Shown here piece by piece: positions 11,731 through 22,760 of a stretch of DNA of 64,000 nt. The DNA lies in NCBI GenBank assembly GCA_051294375.1, contig CM119263.1:5020740-5084739 (forward strand), given 5' to 3'. Numbering within the stretch: position 1 is the first letter of the stretch; each line of letters starts with the position of its first letter. Both the position numbers and the translations under genes were made by a program. The notes below the pieces were generated by a model. It made no database searches and had not been told where the DNA came from. It was given only the letters and a program-made list of their open reading frames with translations. The stretch comes from Paraspadella gotoi (lineage: Eukaryota; Chaetognatha).

Positions 11731-12720
11731 ATTGCATTATACACATTATAATTGTTTTAAAACGTTTTTGTTTTACACTTTAACGTTTTTCTAATGTTTT
11801 GTTTTCTTACCTTTTGATATAATGTTTTGTTTTTAATATTGTTTTTTAAAGATTTTCTATCATTTCAAAAAATCTAGACACTTTAATCGTTAACGTTTTA
11901 AACGTTGCTAAAAAATTTATATATATAAAAAAAAAATAAAATTTAATTTTAAACGTTCTTGAACGTGTATTTTATAGTTTCATATGAATTAGTTCATAAA
12001 TAGTTTATTCATGAGTCCATTTTTAAACGGTAGTGTCTTTTGTTTTGTTGATTTTAATAAATAGTAGTTTTTACTTTAAATTTAAAAATAATAATTTGCT
12101 TCCTTTTATAACTTGATGGTTTTTGGTTTAAAAATATGAATTAAACTTCTGTGACGTTATATTATAGTGTTTTATGAATTAGTTTCATAACATTTTATTT
12201 TATTTATGGATACATTTATTCGTTAGGTGTCTGTTAGTGTTTGTTTCTGTTGAATTGTTAATATGAGAAGTGCTTACTGTTTTCTGTTTTATTACACTAT
12301 ACTGATTAAAAAAAAAAAAAATAATATAAAAAAAATAAAAAAAATAAGTTTAAAAAAGTATTAAGCATTATACACTTATAATGTTTTGAAAAAGTTTTGT
12401 TTTGTTTACAGCTTAAACGTTTTTCTAACGTTTTTGTTTTCTCTTTTTATCTTTACATAATGTTTTGGTTTTTAATATTTTTGAAGATTTTTATATTTCC
12501 ATCTTTTGATACTTTTATCTGTTATAACGTTTTTAATACCGTTTCTTTTGATTGTTTACGGATCAATTTTTAACATGTTGTAATAGAGTTCACCTTTTAT
12601 GAGTTAGTTTTATGTTATATTTTATCAGTGTAGTTTTTATTTGTTTACTGTGTTCCATTCTTTTACCTCCTCTGCGTTATTGATCTGTTACTAATCGCTC
12701 TCGGTTCAATTAATGTAATA
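11730..12720 (+). repeat. Internal tandem repeats in the LINE 3' UTR
   Basis: The block starting GCATTATACACATTATAAT at about 11,734 recurs at about 12,364 with the same following words (AACGTTTTTCTAA, TAATGTTTTG, TTTTTAATATT, AAGATTTT). A shorter block with ATGAATTAGTT and GTGTCT words recurs near 11,985 and 12,165. Duplicated 3' UTRs are common in LINEs. Confidence 0.7.
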
Positions 12721-12736
12721 TCGTTGATTAAATTAA

Positions 12737-12740
<4 letters not shown>

Positions 12741-12767
<27 letters not shown>
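12741..12767 (+). other. Poly(A) tail of the LINE
   Basis: 27 consecutive A residues directly before TGTTAATATATCGATGTGG, where copy X resumes. Copy Y reads AAATGTTTAATAATCAATGTG at the same point. Confidence 0.85.
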
Positions 12768-14725
12768 TGTTAATATATCGATGTGGATTACAAATTTTCT
12801 TTTTATGCTTTTGTGTCGCGTGAACAAAAAGATTAGCTGTTGTCGTTATTGTTGTTGTGGTTATTGCAGGAAATATATCTCCCTCCCTATCCTCGACGCG
12901 ACGGACGGCGACGACGACGATGAAGAGAAGGAAAAACAAAAAAAAAACCCGAAAACACCAGCGACTCTCTCTCTCTCTCCCCCACCTCCTGATTCCTTTC
13001 TTTCTTGTCTTCTTTCTTTTTCTTTGATTCCCCTGCCCGCTTTGTTCTCTCCTCGGATTACAAAAGTTGGGCGAGATGTGAGGGCTGAGGGCGATGGAGG
13101 ATGCGGCGCGGGTTCGATCAGCGGTGAGTTAATTTGGTCCCAATCGTCCTTCTCAGTCGTTGACTTCTTTTTTCTCCGCTCGCTCGGCTTTTTCTTTTAT
13201 CTCTTTTCTTTCCTCCTTCTCTTTTCTTTCTTCTTCTTTCCCCCCTCTTTCTTTCTTCTCTTTCCTTTCCTCCTTCCTTTCTCTTCTTTCTTTCTCCTCC
13301 TTCTTTCCCTTCTTCTTTTCTTTCCTTCTTTTTCTTGTCTTTTCTTTACCCTTCTTTTCTCCCCCTCTTTCCTTTTGCTTCTTTTTCTTCCCCTCTCTTT
13401 ACTTTTTTCTTCTTTTCACTTTCCTCCTTCTTTTTCCCCCTCCTCTCTCCCCTTTTCTTTCCCTACTCTATAATCTTCTTGCAGAACTGCCTACGATTTT
13501 CTCTTGCTTCCGCGGCGCGTCCAATTAAGCTTTACACATCCTTAACTCGGGGCTGGTGAACTTTGACCCGACGTCGTGGTCTAGATTACGCGTCGTCGTC
13601 GTATCGTTTCGTCGTCGTCGTTCGTCGTCACTTCTTAAACCAAAACTCGGGCGTCCTCTCTCTCTTCTTTTTTGTCACCAATTTATTTTTAGCCCAATTC
13701 TTTTTTCCTTCTTTTTTTTGGTTTAGTTTTTTTAGCCATGTTTTTTTTTATCTTCTTAACGGTTTTTTTTTAGTTCTTTTTAGACTTCGCATGCGTATTT
13801 TATATCTTATTTTTATTTCATTCTATATTTTTTTTTCTGTTTTTTAATTTTTGTAATTTGTTTGGGTTTTTAAATTTCAGTTTACTCTTTTTTCTTCGGC
13901 AGTTTCCTTCCTTTTTTTTTGTTTTCCTCCGTGATTCTCCTCCTTCACTTCCGTTTAGCATCTAACGTCTACGCCTTATAATCTTCCCCCTTCCTTCCCC
14001 TCTAAAACCCTCCCCCCCCCCTCCTATCCCCCCCTGCTCCTACCTCTACCCCCTCTCCGCTCCCCCACACGTCTCTCTTTGGGTTTTTTTCTCTGCTCGG
14101 TCAGGAAGGGGTTGCTGTGATGCTTGCCGTGGCGCTCCTTCTATTAGTCATACTCCTATTTGTGGCGGAAGACGATGTTCTCTATCCGTACGCGTCCCTC
14201 TTGCACTAATATGATCGTTTCGTTTAGTCTCTCGTTTCGCTCGTCAATCCTTAGTCCGGTGTGCGCATAAATGATCCGTCGTCAATTATTCGTCTATTCC
14301 TTCATCCCTGGCTTCCATCTTGTAAACCAGCTCCGAACTTTAACAGAGTATACTGTCTGATCCGTCCCGGGTCCTTTCTTCCGTATTTTGACGAGTTGCG
14401 TTTGTACGTAAATCGAATTCGTTAGTTGTTATTTGTTTATCGTTTTGTTTTCCAAGTTTTTGATCGCGACCGTGTATTTTCCGTCATCGCCTTCTCCTCA
14501 TTTCATCCTTCCGCGAGATCGACCGGTTATTAGTTCAAAGAAAATCTCAAAGGATTTTCCTTTTTTCTTCGTTCTTTCTTTGTTTTGCCTTTTTTCCTTG
14601 TTGGGCTTTTTTTGCGTCTCTGCTCTTTTGCTAAACTCTTTTGCAACTTATATCCTACGGATTAGTTATTGACGCAGTCGGTCTGCATTGTGTTTTCTTG
14701 GTAAGTAAAAATGCGAGAGTGCTAA
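12768..14725 (+). repeat. Duplicated segment, copy X, right arm
   Basis: Matches 15,110-16,885 in order: GTGGATTACAAATTTTC, a GTTGTTGTT run, a GACGAC run, GGGTTCGATCAG, a long TTTCCTCCTTC pyrimidine tract (13,160-13,470), CGGGGCTG, a CGTCGT run, GTGGCGGAAGACGATG and a run of TCCGT words. No part reads as a recognisable protein. The pyrimidine tract yields only low-complexity Phe/Ser frames. Confidence 0.8.
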
Positions 14726-15912
14726 TGAGACCAGAGGGTTAGCCGCGCGACTTCTGTGGCATCGGACTTTTTCCCGTTACTCCTTTTTTTCTTTATTTAT
14801 TTTTTTTCCTTTTTTCCCCTTTTTCCGCCATTTTGAAAAACGTTGCTCTTTTGTTTTTTCAGACCGACCCGCTCTCTCTCTCTCTCTGTCTCTCTCTCTC
14901 TCTTTCTCTGTTTGCGTTGTACTTATTCCCGGTTCCACCGCCCGTACATAACCCGCGGCTCAGAGGCTCGACCAAAGTGTTGCCATGGGGTTTCGACGCG
15001 GGGGCAGGTCGACGCACGCGCGGACGCACGGCGGTGCACGCATGGGAGCACGTCGGCGTACTGACGGACGAAGAGAAGAGCAAATGATCGCATGCGTGGA
15101 GAATGAAATGTTTAATAATCAATGTGGATTCAAATTTTCTTTTTTGCTTTTGTTGTCGCTTGAACAAAAGATTAGCTGTTGTCGTTATTGTTGTTGTTGT
15201 TGTTATTTGGGGAACAACTACCTCCACGACGACGACGACGGCGACGACGACGATGAAGAAGAAGAAAAACAAAAAACTAACGAAAAAAAGATGAACTTTT
15301 ACTTTTTCCCCCTCTTGATTCTTCTTTCTTTTTTTCTTTCTTTTTCTTTTTGATTTCCGCGCTTGTTTTCGAGATACAAAGTTGGGGGAGAGGTGGGGGG
15401 AGAGAAGTGGGGGCGGGTTCGATCAGGGGTGAGTTAATTTGTCCCAATTTCGTCTTTTCAGTCGTTGACTTCTTTTTTCTCCGTCGCTCGCTTCTTCTTT
15501 TATCTTCTTTTCTTTCCTCCTTCTCTTTTCTTTCTTCTTCTTTTCTTTCCTCCTTCTTTTTCCTTTCTTATTTTTTTCTTTCCTCCTTCTATTTCCTTTT
15601 TGCTTCTTTTTCTTTCCTCCTTCTTTTTCCTTTTTGTTTCTTTTCTATCCTCCTTCTCTTTCCTTTCTTTTTCTTTTCTTTCCCCCTCTTTCCTTTTGCT
15701 TCTTTTCTTTCTTCCTTCTCTTTACTTTTTTCTTCTTTTCATTCCTCCTTCTTTTTCCCCCTCCTCTCTCCCCTTTCTTTCCCAATCTATATCTTCTTCT
15801 CTTTTAAGAACCTGCAACGATTTTCTCTTGCTTTCCCGCCGCGCGTCCAATTAAGCTTTAACCATCCTTAACTCGGGGCTGAGTGAACTTTGACCCGGTC
15901 GGTGGTCCTGGA

Positions 15913-15949
<37 letters not shown>

Positions 15950-16885
15950 CTTAAACCAAAAACTCGGCGCCTGCTCTTCTTCTTTTTTTCCACCAATTTT
16001 ATTTTTAGCCNNNNNNNNNNNNNNNNNNNNNNNNNNNNNNNNNNNNNNNNNNNNNNNNNNNNNNNNNNNNNNNNNNNNNNNNNNNNNNNNNNNNNNNNNN
16101 NNNNNNNNNNNNNNNNNNNNNNNNNNNNNNNNNNNNNNNNNNNNNNNNNNNNNNNNNNNNNNNNNNNNNNNNNNNNNNNNNNNNNNNNNNNNNNNNNNNN
16201 NNNNNNNNNNNNNNNNNNNNNNNNNNNNNNNNNNNNNNNNNNNNNNNNNNNNNNNNNNNNNNNNNNNNNNNNNNNNNNNNNNNNNNNNNNNNNNNNNNNN
16301 NNNNNNNNNNNNNNNNNNNGTTGGCGTCGAAATTCCTTCGGCTTATCTTTCCTGGCGCTTCTTATTTATTTATTGTGGCGGAAGACGATGCTCTCTATCC
16401 GTCTGTCCCTCTGTCCTTATATTTTTCTTTCGGTTTGTCCGTCAATCCTTTAGTCCGTCTGCGCATACATGTCCGTCTGTCAATGTTCGTCTATTCCTTC
16501 ATCCGTGCTTCCATCTGTAAACCAGTCCGAAACTTTAGACAGAGTATACGTCTGTCCGTCCGTCTTCCTTCCGTAATTTTTGACGAGTTGGTTTTACGTA
16601 AATCAATTCGTTATTTTTAATTTGGTTTATCTTTTGTTTTCCAAGTTTTTATTCGCGACCGATTTCGTCTCCCTCTCTATTTCATCCTTCCCGAGTCGAA
16701 CGCGGTTATTTATTCAAAGAAAATCTCAAAGGATTTTGCTTTTTTTTCTCTTTCTTTTTTGCTTTTCTTTTGCTTTTTTCTCTCTCTCTCTCTTTTGCTT
16801 AAATCTCCTTTTGCAACTTATTCCACGGATTTAGTTATTACGCAGTCGGTCTGCATTTCGTTTGTCTTGGTAAGTAAACGTGGAG
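14726..16885 (+). repeat. Duplicated segment, copy Y (empty site for the LINE)
   Basis: Adjacent copy of X without the LINE, so it shows the pre-insertion sequence (GAGAATGAAATGTTTAAT at about 15,099-15,116). It carries a 309-N gap at 16,011-16,319, where X has sequence. It ends near GGTAAGTAAACG. No gene is recognised. Confidence 0.8.
15480..15785. repeat. TTTCCTCCTTC pyrimidine tract in copy Y
   Basis: About 300 bases of nearly pure C/T on the plus strand, with imperfect repeats of TTTCTTTCCTCCTTCT. It is equivalent to 13,160-13,470 in copy X. Confidence 0.75.
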
Positions 16886-17157
16886 AGTTAATGAATTACG
16901 GAAAGTCATTCACTATCATTCATAAACTTAAGTGGGGAGATTTTTTTAAAAATTCATAATTACTATTACTCATTTAAACCTTTTTTTTTGGCCTTTAATC
17001 TTAAATTCTGAATTAGATTAATTTTTTAGGTTAAAGATTAGATTAAAGTGATGGATGAGGTGAGGCGTTAAACTGAATTATTAAGGTTAGAGATTATTTT
17101 AGTTATTAGGGTTAGAAGAAAAAAAAGAAATAAGTCTGTTTCCGTTTCTCCTTTTCT

Positions 17158-17199
<42 letters not shown>

Positions 17200-17215
17200 G
17201 CTCAAGAAGAATAAC
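16886..17215. other. Short unassigned stretch with a poly(T) run
   Basis: Begins where similarity between X and Y ends. It contains TTAG/TTAA-rich sequence and about 37 consecutive T at 17,161-17,197. On the minus strand this is a poly(A) run and could be the tail of an inserted retroelement, but no element body is recognised beside it. Confidence 0.4.
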
Positions 17216-17522
17216 TTGGGATTTCCAATATTTTTTTTGGAAGCGAAAGGATTCTCTCTCTCTCTCTATCTCTCTCTTCTCGTTTACCTTTTTGTCTCTG
17301 TTTTTGTTTTGTTTTGTTTTGTTTGTGTTTTCTCGTCTCTAAGCAACCGAGAAGAGATTTATCGCCGCCGGGTTTCGACTCGGATGACTCACTCGTTTTT
17401 TGTCGTTGTTGTTGTTGTGGTTTTTTGTTTCTTTTTTTTNNNNNNNNNNNNNNNNNNNNNNNNNACTTGGAAAGAGAGAGAGAGAGAGAGAAGAGACAGA
17501 AGAGTCAGTGAGGAGAGAGAAG

Positions 17523-17563
<41 letters not shown>

Positions 17564-17686
17564 TGGTTTTTTTCCTCCTCTTGCTGGTTTTGACGCTATT
17601 TGACGCGTACAGATGGAATTTCTTTCGTCACAAATTACAGCATTCTTCAATTCGGTTTAAACGATTATCTCTCACAGAGAGCAGAA

Positions 17687-17739
<53 letters not shown>

Positions 17740-17740
17740 C
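17216..17740. other. CT/GA microsatellites and a 25-N gap
   Basis: Contains (CT)n near 17,254-17,278, a 25-N gap at 17,440-17,464 inside a T-rich and GA-rich junction, (GA)n at 17,475-17,561, and (CT)n at 17,690-17,744. No gene is seen. Confidence 0.6.
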
Positions 17741-17774
17741 TCTCAGAAATTGCACAGGTTTATACGTAACAAGT

Positions 17775-17832
17775 TGCTTATTGAGAAATGCCCTTAGCTA
17801 ATTACAGCCAGGTTCTAGGTTCAAATCCATCC
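17775..17832 (+). other. tRNA-like B box, possible SINE remnant
   Basis: GGTTCAAATCC at about 17,818 resembles the Pol III B box (GGTTCGANNCC). About 45 bases upstream a TTGCTTATTGAG word loosely resembles an A box. Copy B reads GCCCTTAAGCTAATTAAGGC in between, which could form an anticodon-like arm. There is no acceptor stem and no full cloverleaf, so this is at best a tRNA-derived SINE relic. Confidence 0.25.
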
Positions 17833-18179
17833 CTTTAAGACCGCCAAAGATCGCTGAGATGGAAGATCTGACAAACCCGTTCTTAAGCATGGCATGGCAT
17901 GGAAGCCGAGGAAATTTCGGAGATTCACTAATCAGTAATTTTCAAGTTCTGAATTTTTTTTTCCATCTGGAAGAAATTTGTCCTTAAAACCGAATTCGGT
18001 CACGTGACCTTATGCGATGATATAATCGAAACCTCGACTCGGGTCACGTGACCACAAATTAGCGATATGAATTGATATCGATTTCGCTTTAAGTCGTCGT
18101 CGTCGTCGTCGTCGTCGTCGTGGTCCTCTATTAACAAGGCGGATTTACCTAATACAAAATCTTGTCTTAGTTGCGTGAA

Positions 18180-18183
<4 letters not shown>

Positions 18184-18236
<53 letters not shown>
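18184..18236. repeat. (CT)n microsatellite
   Basis: About 26 uninterrupted CT units. The matching place in copy B (around 39,293-39,350) has a shorter, interrupted run. Confidence 0.9.
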
Positions 18237-18239
<3 letters not shown>

Positions 18240-18366
18240 TGCCTTTATTTGTCCTCTTCCTTGATATCTATCCTCTTCTTTTTCTTCCTCTCCAATTGAC
18301 AGAGCTTCAAAAGATCCGCCAGAAATAGAAGATAAAGGACGAAATAACGACTTTTCGATGAAGATG

Positions 18367-18372
18367 CGAGAG

Positions 18373-18453
<81 letters not shown>
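18367..18453. repeat. (GA)n microsatellite beside the BEL insertion
   Basis: About 43 GA units with a single interruption near 18,391, ending 21 bases before the 5' LTR. It also exists, interrupted, in copy B (39,498-39,585), so it predates the insertion. Confidence 0.9.
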
Positions 18454-18455
<2 letters not shown>

Positions 18456-18469
18456 CTTCCTATTAAACG

Positions 18470-18474
18470 CCGAT
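18470..18474. other. Target-site duplication, left copy
   Basis: CCGAT directly before the 5' LTR. Its partner after the 3' LTR is CTGAT (25,838-25,842). The empty site in copy B reads CCCGAT at this position. Confidence 0.65.
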
Positions 18475-19137
18475 TGCTAGAATATTTTTTCCTTCGTTTC
18501 GAAAAAACTGATCTTTTGTTTACCCGCATTCGCGAGAAAAAACCAGTCTTTTCTCTCTCGTCTATTTTTTTAATCGGTTCACAGACGATATCCTGCACGT
18601 TACCGTTTTGCTGCTTCGAATTTAATGCCAAATTCTCTGCTTGTCAACGCCGTTTATTCGAAAGTTAAAATGTATATTTTTATGCTTATGTAATCGCCCA
18701 GATTCTAAAAGTTCGACGTGTATACCAGGTCCTTTTAATGGTTTTTAATAAGTTTTTAATGCGTTTATAATCGAACATATTTATATTAAATCGTTGTATA
18801 ATCTGTTCACAGTCCAGCGGCTGCTTTCTCGATCCCATCCGACGCTTTGGCGATGCTTTACGGCTGCTTTCTCGATCCTTTCCGACGCTTTTTCCGGATG
18901 CTTTTTCCGAGCTTTTCGATGCTTTTTCCGATGCATTACGGCGCCCTTACGGTTTTATTACGCGAATTCATTATGGTCTATACAAGGATATTTGCTTATT
19001 TTGAACGTTTATACCTCGTTATGTTATGTTATATTTACAACAATTATGATGCGTAAACTGTAAAACACGTCTTCAATGCTTAAAGTCCATACAATAGTGA
19101 ATAGCCCGCACCTAGGTTTAGTAGGAAAAGCCTAACA
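18475..19137 (+). repeat. 5' LTR of the BEL/Pao element
   Basis: About 663 bases, nearly colinear with 24,561-25,837 minus the nested insertion. Shared words include CATTCGCGAGAAA, CACAGACGATATCC, GACGTGTATACCAGGTCC and CACCTAGGTTTAGTAGGAA. It contains imperfect CCGATGCTTTTT tandem units near 18,840-18,935. The TATA-like word here is degraded to TATTTATATTAAA (near 18,779). Confidence 0.85.
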
Positions 19138-19142
19138 TTTCC

Positions 19143-19160
19143 TGGACTGAGTTTACTATT
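19143..19160 (+). other. Candidate primer-binding site
   Basis: TGGACTGAGTTTACTA begins five bases after the 5' LTR, the usual place and TGG start for a tRNA primer-binding site. I cannot assign the tRNA. Confidence 0.4.
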
Positions 19161-19165
19161 CCCGT

Positions 19166-21040
19166 TTGCTCATGCTTTTCCATTTCATTTTCCATATCTT
19201 TGATTCCACTTTTGTTTGTTATAATGCACGTCACTTCATGCATGTGCCGAATGTGCGCGCAGAGATCCGCGAATATGGTTTGGCCGCTCTTATAAGAAAT
19301 ATTAAGCAGATGGTTAAAGATATTAATTCTGCTGAAGATCCAAATTTTATGCTCGAATTCTCTGCATTATACCAACAGTTTTCCTTGCCGCATACAAAAG
19401 GTTGCTTTTTTATCACAATAACTCTGTTTTTACAAATGAGGCACAAACTGTTTTGGTGGAACAAAATTAATTTGTTATCACAAAGAAGAGCTCGAATTCA
19501 TTCTGTTTATCAAAGGTTCCATCCCACATATCCTTTGACTCCCCTGCCTATTGTAAGTTCTGCAGCATCAACCTGAATACTGCAAGTGTACGCACTTCCA
19601 ATGTTTTCCACTGCGATGGCAGCTGTCCTAACTTGGCAACTGCGCCCATTCCCCAACATGAACCTCCCATATGCCTCAGGCTCCAAATGGAACTGTGGCT
19701 TCCCCCAGGCGATCTTTTACTATTCCCGAAGTTACAATTAATGCTGTCACATGGATCTAGTGCTTCAGAAGTGGTTCCAATTCTTCCAGTAGATACCACG
19801 CATCCTACGTCGTAAGTCACGTGCTGCGGCTGCAGCAGCTGAGTTCGTATGATAAGCGCTGAAGAGTTGGATGAAACAGAGCTTGAAATGAAAAGGGTCA
19901 ATTGAACAAAGAGTGCTCGATATGGAGAGGGAAGAGAAGCTTAAGTTTTATTCTGCTAAGTATGAGTTTGAGGCAGAAAAGGCTTCCTTGCAGCTTTAAC
20001 ATGATGATCCTGAAGTTAAACAACTTACTGCCCTGGAGAGATGACATACCCAAGAAAAGATTGATAGTTATTTTGCGCACTAAAGACACATTGACTCTCA
20101 AACTGCCATCCTCCTCCCAACCTGCTCCCATAACTTCTCAGTTCTCCTCCACCTCCTCAGAATGCCAACCGCGTCCCCTAATTTATTCTTTGGACCTAAT
20201 CTTCGTCCACAAACCTTGCACGCCCAAGTCATTCCTACCGTTTCTCTTCAGCCTCCCCCATTAAACTCCCCCTTCTTCCTCCAGCATTTCCAGTTCCACC
20301 TCCTATTGAACCAATGTAACTCCTGCTTTGCAATCTGTTTCCAATCCCATGCCGTTTGGAAAGTCTTGTTGGTTTACAAAGCATTGCTCAAGCGCCCCTG
20401 CTCCAGGTGATAATGGAGAGGCGATTCCTCTTAAGTGCATAGTTCTTAATAGCTTTGAAGCCGGAATGTTGAGTCTATTGCTGGTGTGATGATCGGTCAA
20501 GTTGAATGGATTGTTCAAATGGGTTGACGTGCCCAGCCCTCGATGCTATTCAATATTTAGACAAAAAGGAGATGCTGCCTGCGCGCGATTTGCAGAGGCA
20601 AAACTATCTTTAAACAGATATGGGTTTGCAAAGCGTACATCTCAGGAATTGCTCAAGAAGTCTTGAAGGTCCCCCCTATAAGTCTAAGGATCATGCCGCG
20701 TTTGGAATTTGGTTTCTCACACTTGAGAAATGCACTTGGAGTCGCTCAGAGAGGCGGGTGACACTCTCACTAACTTCTACGAGAGCATGAGAAGAATCAA
20801 AAAAGCGAAGGTTCCATTCTTTCATTGAAAAATTTAGTTCACATGCTTATAAGTTGGAATTTATTACAGAACGTGAAGTTACTTTGAAGATCTTATTGAT
20901 TTCTTGCAATGTCAAGCCAAACGCCTTGGTGCCAATTTTGGCGCTGCCATTATGGACCAAACAGATTTCACTGACCAGAAGCCTCGCGCTGGTCAATAGG
21001 CGTGCTGGTAAGCCTTTCAACAAGCCTGCAATGATGGCCG
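19166..21040 (+). pseudogene. BEL/Pao gag remnant
   Basis: Broken Gag coding sequence. A segment around 19,250-19,380 (VRAEIREYGLAALIRNIK) is open and helical. A charged coiled-coil-like segment at 19,920-19,995 contains EKLKFYSAKYEFEAEKASL. At 20,860-21,000 there is LEDLIDFLQCQAKRL (with nearby frame changes), resembling the conserved C-terminal part of the BEL Gag (DUF1759-like) region. Gag would form the virus-like particle of the element. The frame changes at least ten times, so no intact protein exists. Confidence 0.65.
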
Positions 21041-21061
21041 CTGTTGAATCCAAAGATGAGC

Positions 21062-21290
21062 AAAAAGATAACTTGTTTGTTCTGTGAGTCAAATGTCATG
21101 CCATCTCCCGCTGTGGATAAATTTATTGGCCACTTCTGTCAAAGATCGATTTTTCCATGTAAGAAAAACTGGCTGTGTTTTCGATGCCTTTCTCCACACA
21201 AAATTGTTGATTGTAAGTCTACTGGAGCTGCAAAAATGCAAACAAAGCTTCACATCACAACTATGCTGCATCGAGATTTTACTGAGAAAA
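21062..21290 (+). pseudogene. BEL/Pao Gag zinc-knuckle region
   Basis: One open frame reads CLFCESNV, then CQRSIFPC, NWLCFRCLSPHKIVDCKS, and finally TTMLHRDF. The C-x2-C-x4-H-x4-C core (CFRCLSPHKIVDC) and the downstream LH(R/K) word are typical of BEL/Pao Gag, where this region binds element RNA. Confidence 0.8.
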
Positions 21291-21429
21291 TTCTGGCGCC
21301 ATCTAATCCTGTTAATACTCCCCAAATTGCTCAGCCAGTACCACTGCAACTCTCCAAGTAAATTTCCAATGAATGTGTTGGGAAACGTTTACGGTCCAGT
21401 CGTGGCACTTCGTGTATCAATCCTACAAT

Positions 21430-21545
21430 GGGTAAATTTGTTGATACTTAATGCTTGTTGGATCCAGGATCTAACATTACTTGCTGCTCAGAATATTTAC
21501 ATACATGCTCTGGGAATAAGCCCTGACCCTGAGGTTATTGAATGT
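21430..21545 (+). pseudogene. BEL/Pao aspartic protease remnant
   Basis: One frame gives CLLDPGSNITCCSE near 21,450-21,490. This matches the retropepsin active-site block LLDxGSxxxxI of BEL elements, with Pro where Ser or Thr normally precedes Gly. The LIGTD-like block downstream (near 21,765, DLEDQS) fits the post-protease region. Confidence 0.65.
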
Positions 21546-21749
21546 CTATCCATCTGAAAATAGTTCAAGAAAGTCGTGAATTTTGTTCATTGTAACCTCC
21601 ATTCTCTAAGTTCAGAATTCCTGTTACCAGCCCCACCACTATGGTTGCAAATCAACACTCCCGTAGTGCCTCATCTTCTATTCCCACAAACGACCTTGTG
21701 CATAGATTTGCCATTTGAAAGATGTATCCCTCACAGAACTACCCCAGCA

Positions 21750-22760
21750 TAAGAGACAAGTACATGCTTATTGGTACAGATTTGGAAGATCAGTCTCCTC
21801 CCCTCTGACAATGGAATCTCGTCGGCGGAACCCTTGTCACTCACATCTGCTATCCAGAACACCATGGGGATGGGCGATTAAGGCCCTGATGGTGGAAATC
21901 CATGTAAGTCTGCCACTTGTGGCCTTTATTTCTCAAAACAAAGACCTCACTGCCTGTGAAAGAGCTTAGGTGTCAGAATTTGATGTGGATAACGATTCTC
22001 ACGTTTTCCCCAAGCAATTAAAGCTTGATAAAGAGAAGAAACTCTCACGCAAATTCTATCCCGATTGCTTCCATTTATGACCCATTGGATTCCTCCACCT
22101 GTACTTTTTGAGTGGAAGACGCATCCTGCAAGATTATGATTCCTCCCCACCATTTGGAATGGATGAACCCATAATCTAAGAGTTTCATTACCAAATTTCA
22201 AAAATTGGTCCAATCCCTTTTTCAATTGAAAAAGTGAAAATCCCCGGTTGGTTGGCTCCCCTTTGCTATCTGATGTCATTTCGACACAGTTGCATTTTTT
22301 CTCTGATGCATCCGAAACAGGATATGGAAGTGTTGTATACATTAGCGAAAGTGACGAGGCGGGCTTAATTCATACAGCTTTGGTTAACTGCAAATCTCGC
22401 GTTGCCCCTCTCAGTATCAGCATGAAGTCAAATTCATGGTTTCTATTTCCCCCTGGAATTATGGTGCTGCAGTTGTTTCTGTGACATTTTTGAAATTCGC
22501 TCCTCATTGAGCTGACTCAAAAAATTGATAACGACATTCTTTTGGGTAGATGCCTACAGTGCGTGTTGCGCCAATTAAGAAATCGGTCTGCTCGCTATCC
22601 TCCAATTTGTATTCAATCGCATTTCAAAGATTTTGTCTAAGGACAGATGTTATTCCCCAATGGAATATTGCCCTACTGATCGAGAACCGCTGCTGATCTA
22701 TGTAGTGTGGATCTCTGCTGACGACGATACTTCATGGAAATTCTTTCTCAAAGGGGCTTT
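21750..22760 (+). pseudogene. BEL/Pao RT connection and RNase H remnant, RT core deleted
   Basis: At about 21,866-21,895 the frame WAIKGPDGG corresponds to the linker before the RT. By 21,975-22,010 (FDVDNDSHVFPKQLK) the sequence already corresponds to the region after the RT palm, so roughly 1 kb of RT including the catalytic YVDD block is missing. At 22,065-22,110 is ASIYDPLGFLHLYFLSGRR, and near 22,288-22,400 are FFSDASETGYGSVVYI and CKSRVAPLS, the RNase H-like blocks of BEL polymerases. Around 22,660-22,730 frames give AADLCSV/SADD-like words matching the NPAD..SRG block. Confidence 0.8.

Larger units (their letters stand above)
8631..12767 (+). mobile_element. L1/Tx1-like LINE, 5'-truncated, poly(A) tailed
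   Basis: A non-LTR retrotransposon on the plus strand. The ends come from comparison with copy Y, which lacks it: the left junction is near 8,630, and the right end is a 27-base A run at 12,741-12,767. Reverse-transcriptase signatures appear in order through several frames: the KSPGADG word near 8,960, KGDRED..NYRPV near 9,108, LPGLVHEDQ near 9,214, then a palm-like segment to about 9,640. A zinc-binding CELCG motif follows near 10,852. No endonuclease domain is present, so the copy is 5'-truncated at or just before the RT. Many stops and frameshifts make it non-functional as written. A clear target-site duplication is not visible. Confidence 0.85.
17741..18474 (+). repeat. Duplicated segment, copy A, left arm
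   Basis: Starts at CAGAAATTGCACAGGTTTATA and matches 38,815-39,625 (copy B) throughout: CTTATTGA, GCCAGGTTCTAGG, CAAAGATCGCTGAGATGGAAG, CGGAGATTCACTA, CGATTTCGCTT, a GTCGTC run, ATTTACCTAATAC, then CT and GA tracts. It ends at CCGAT (18,470-18,474), the left target-site copy of the BEL insertion. Confidence 0.85.

Noticed and set aside
13105-13125. GGGTTCGATCAG as a tRNA B box (also at 15,415)
   Set aside because: No A box at the right distance, no stems, and it lies in a region with no tRNA-like fold.
19231-19464. Minus-strand frame antisense to the BEL gag
   Set aside because: It overlaps the better-supported plus-strand retroelement remnant, has no motif of its own, and is probably a shadow frame.
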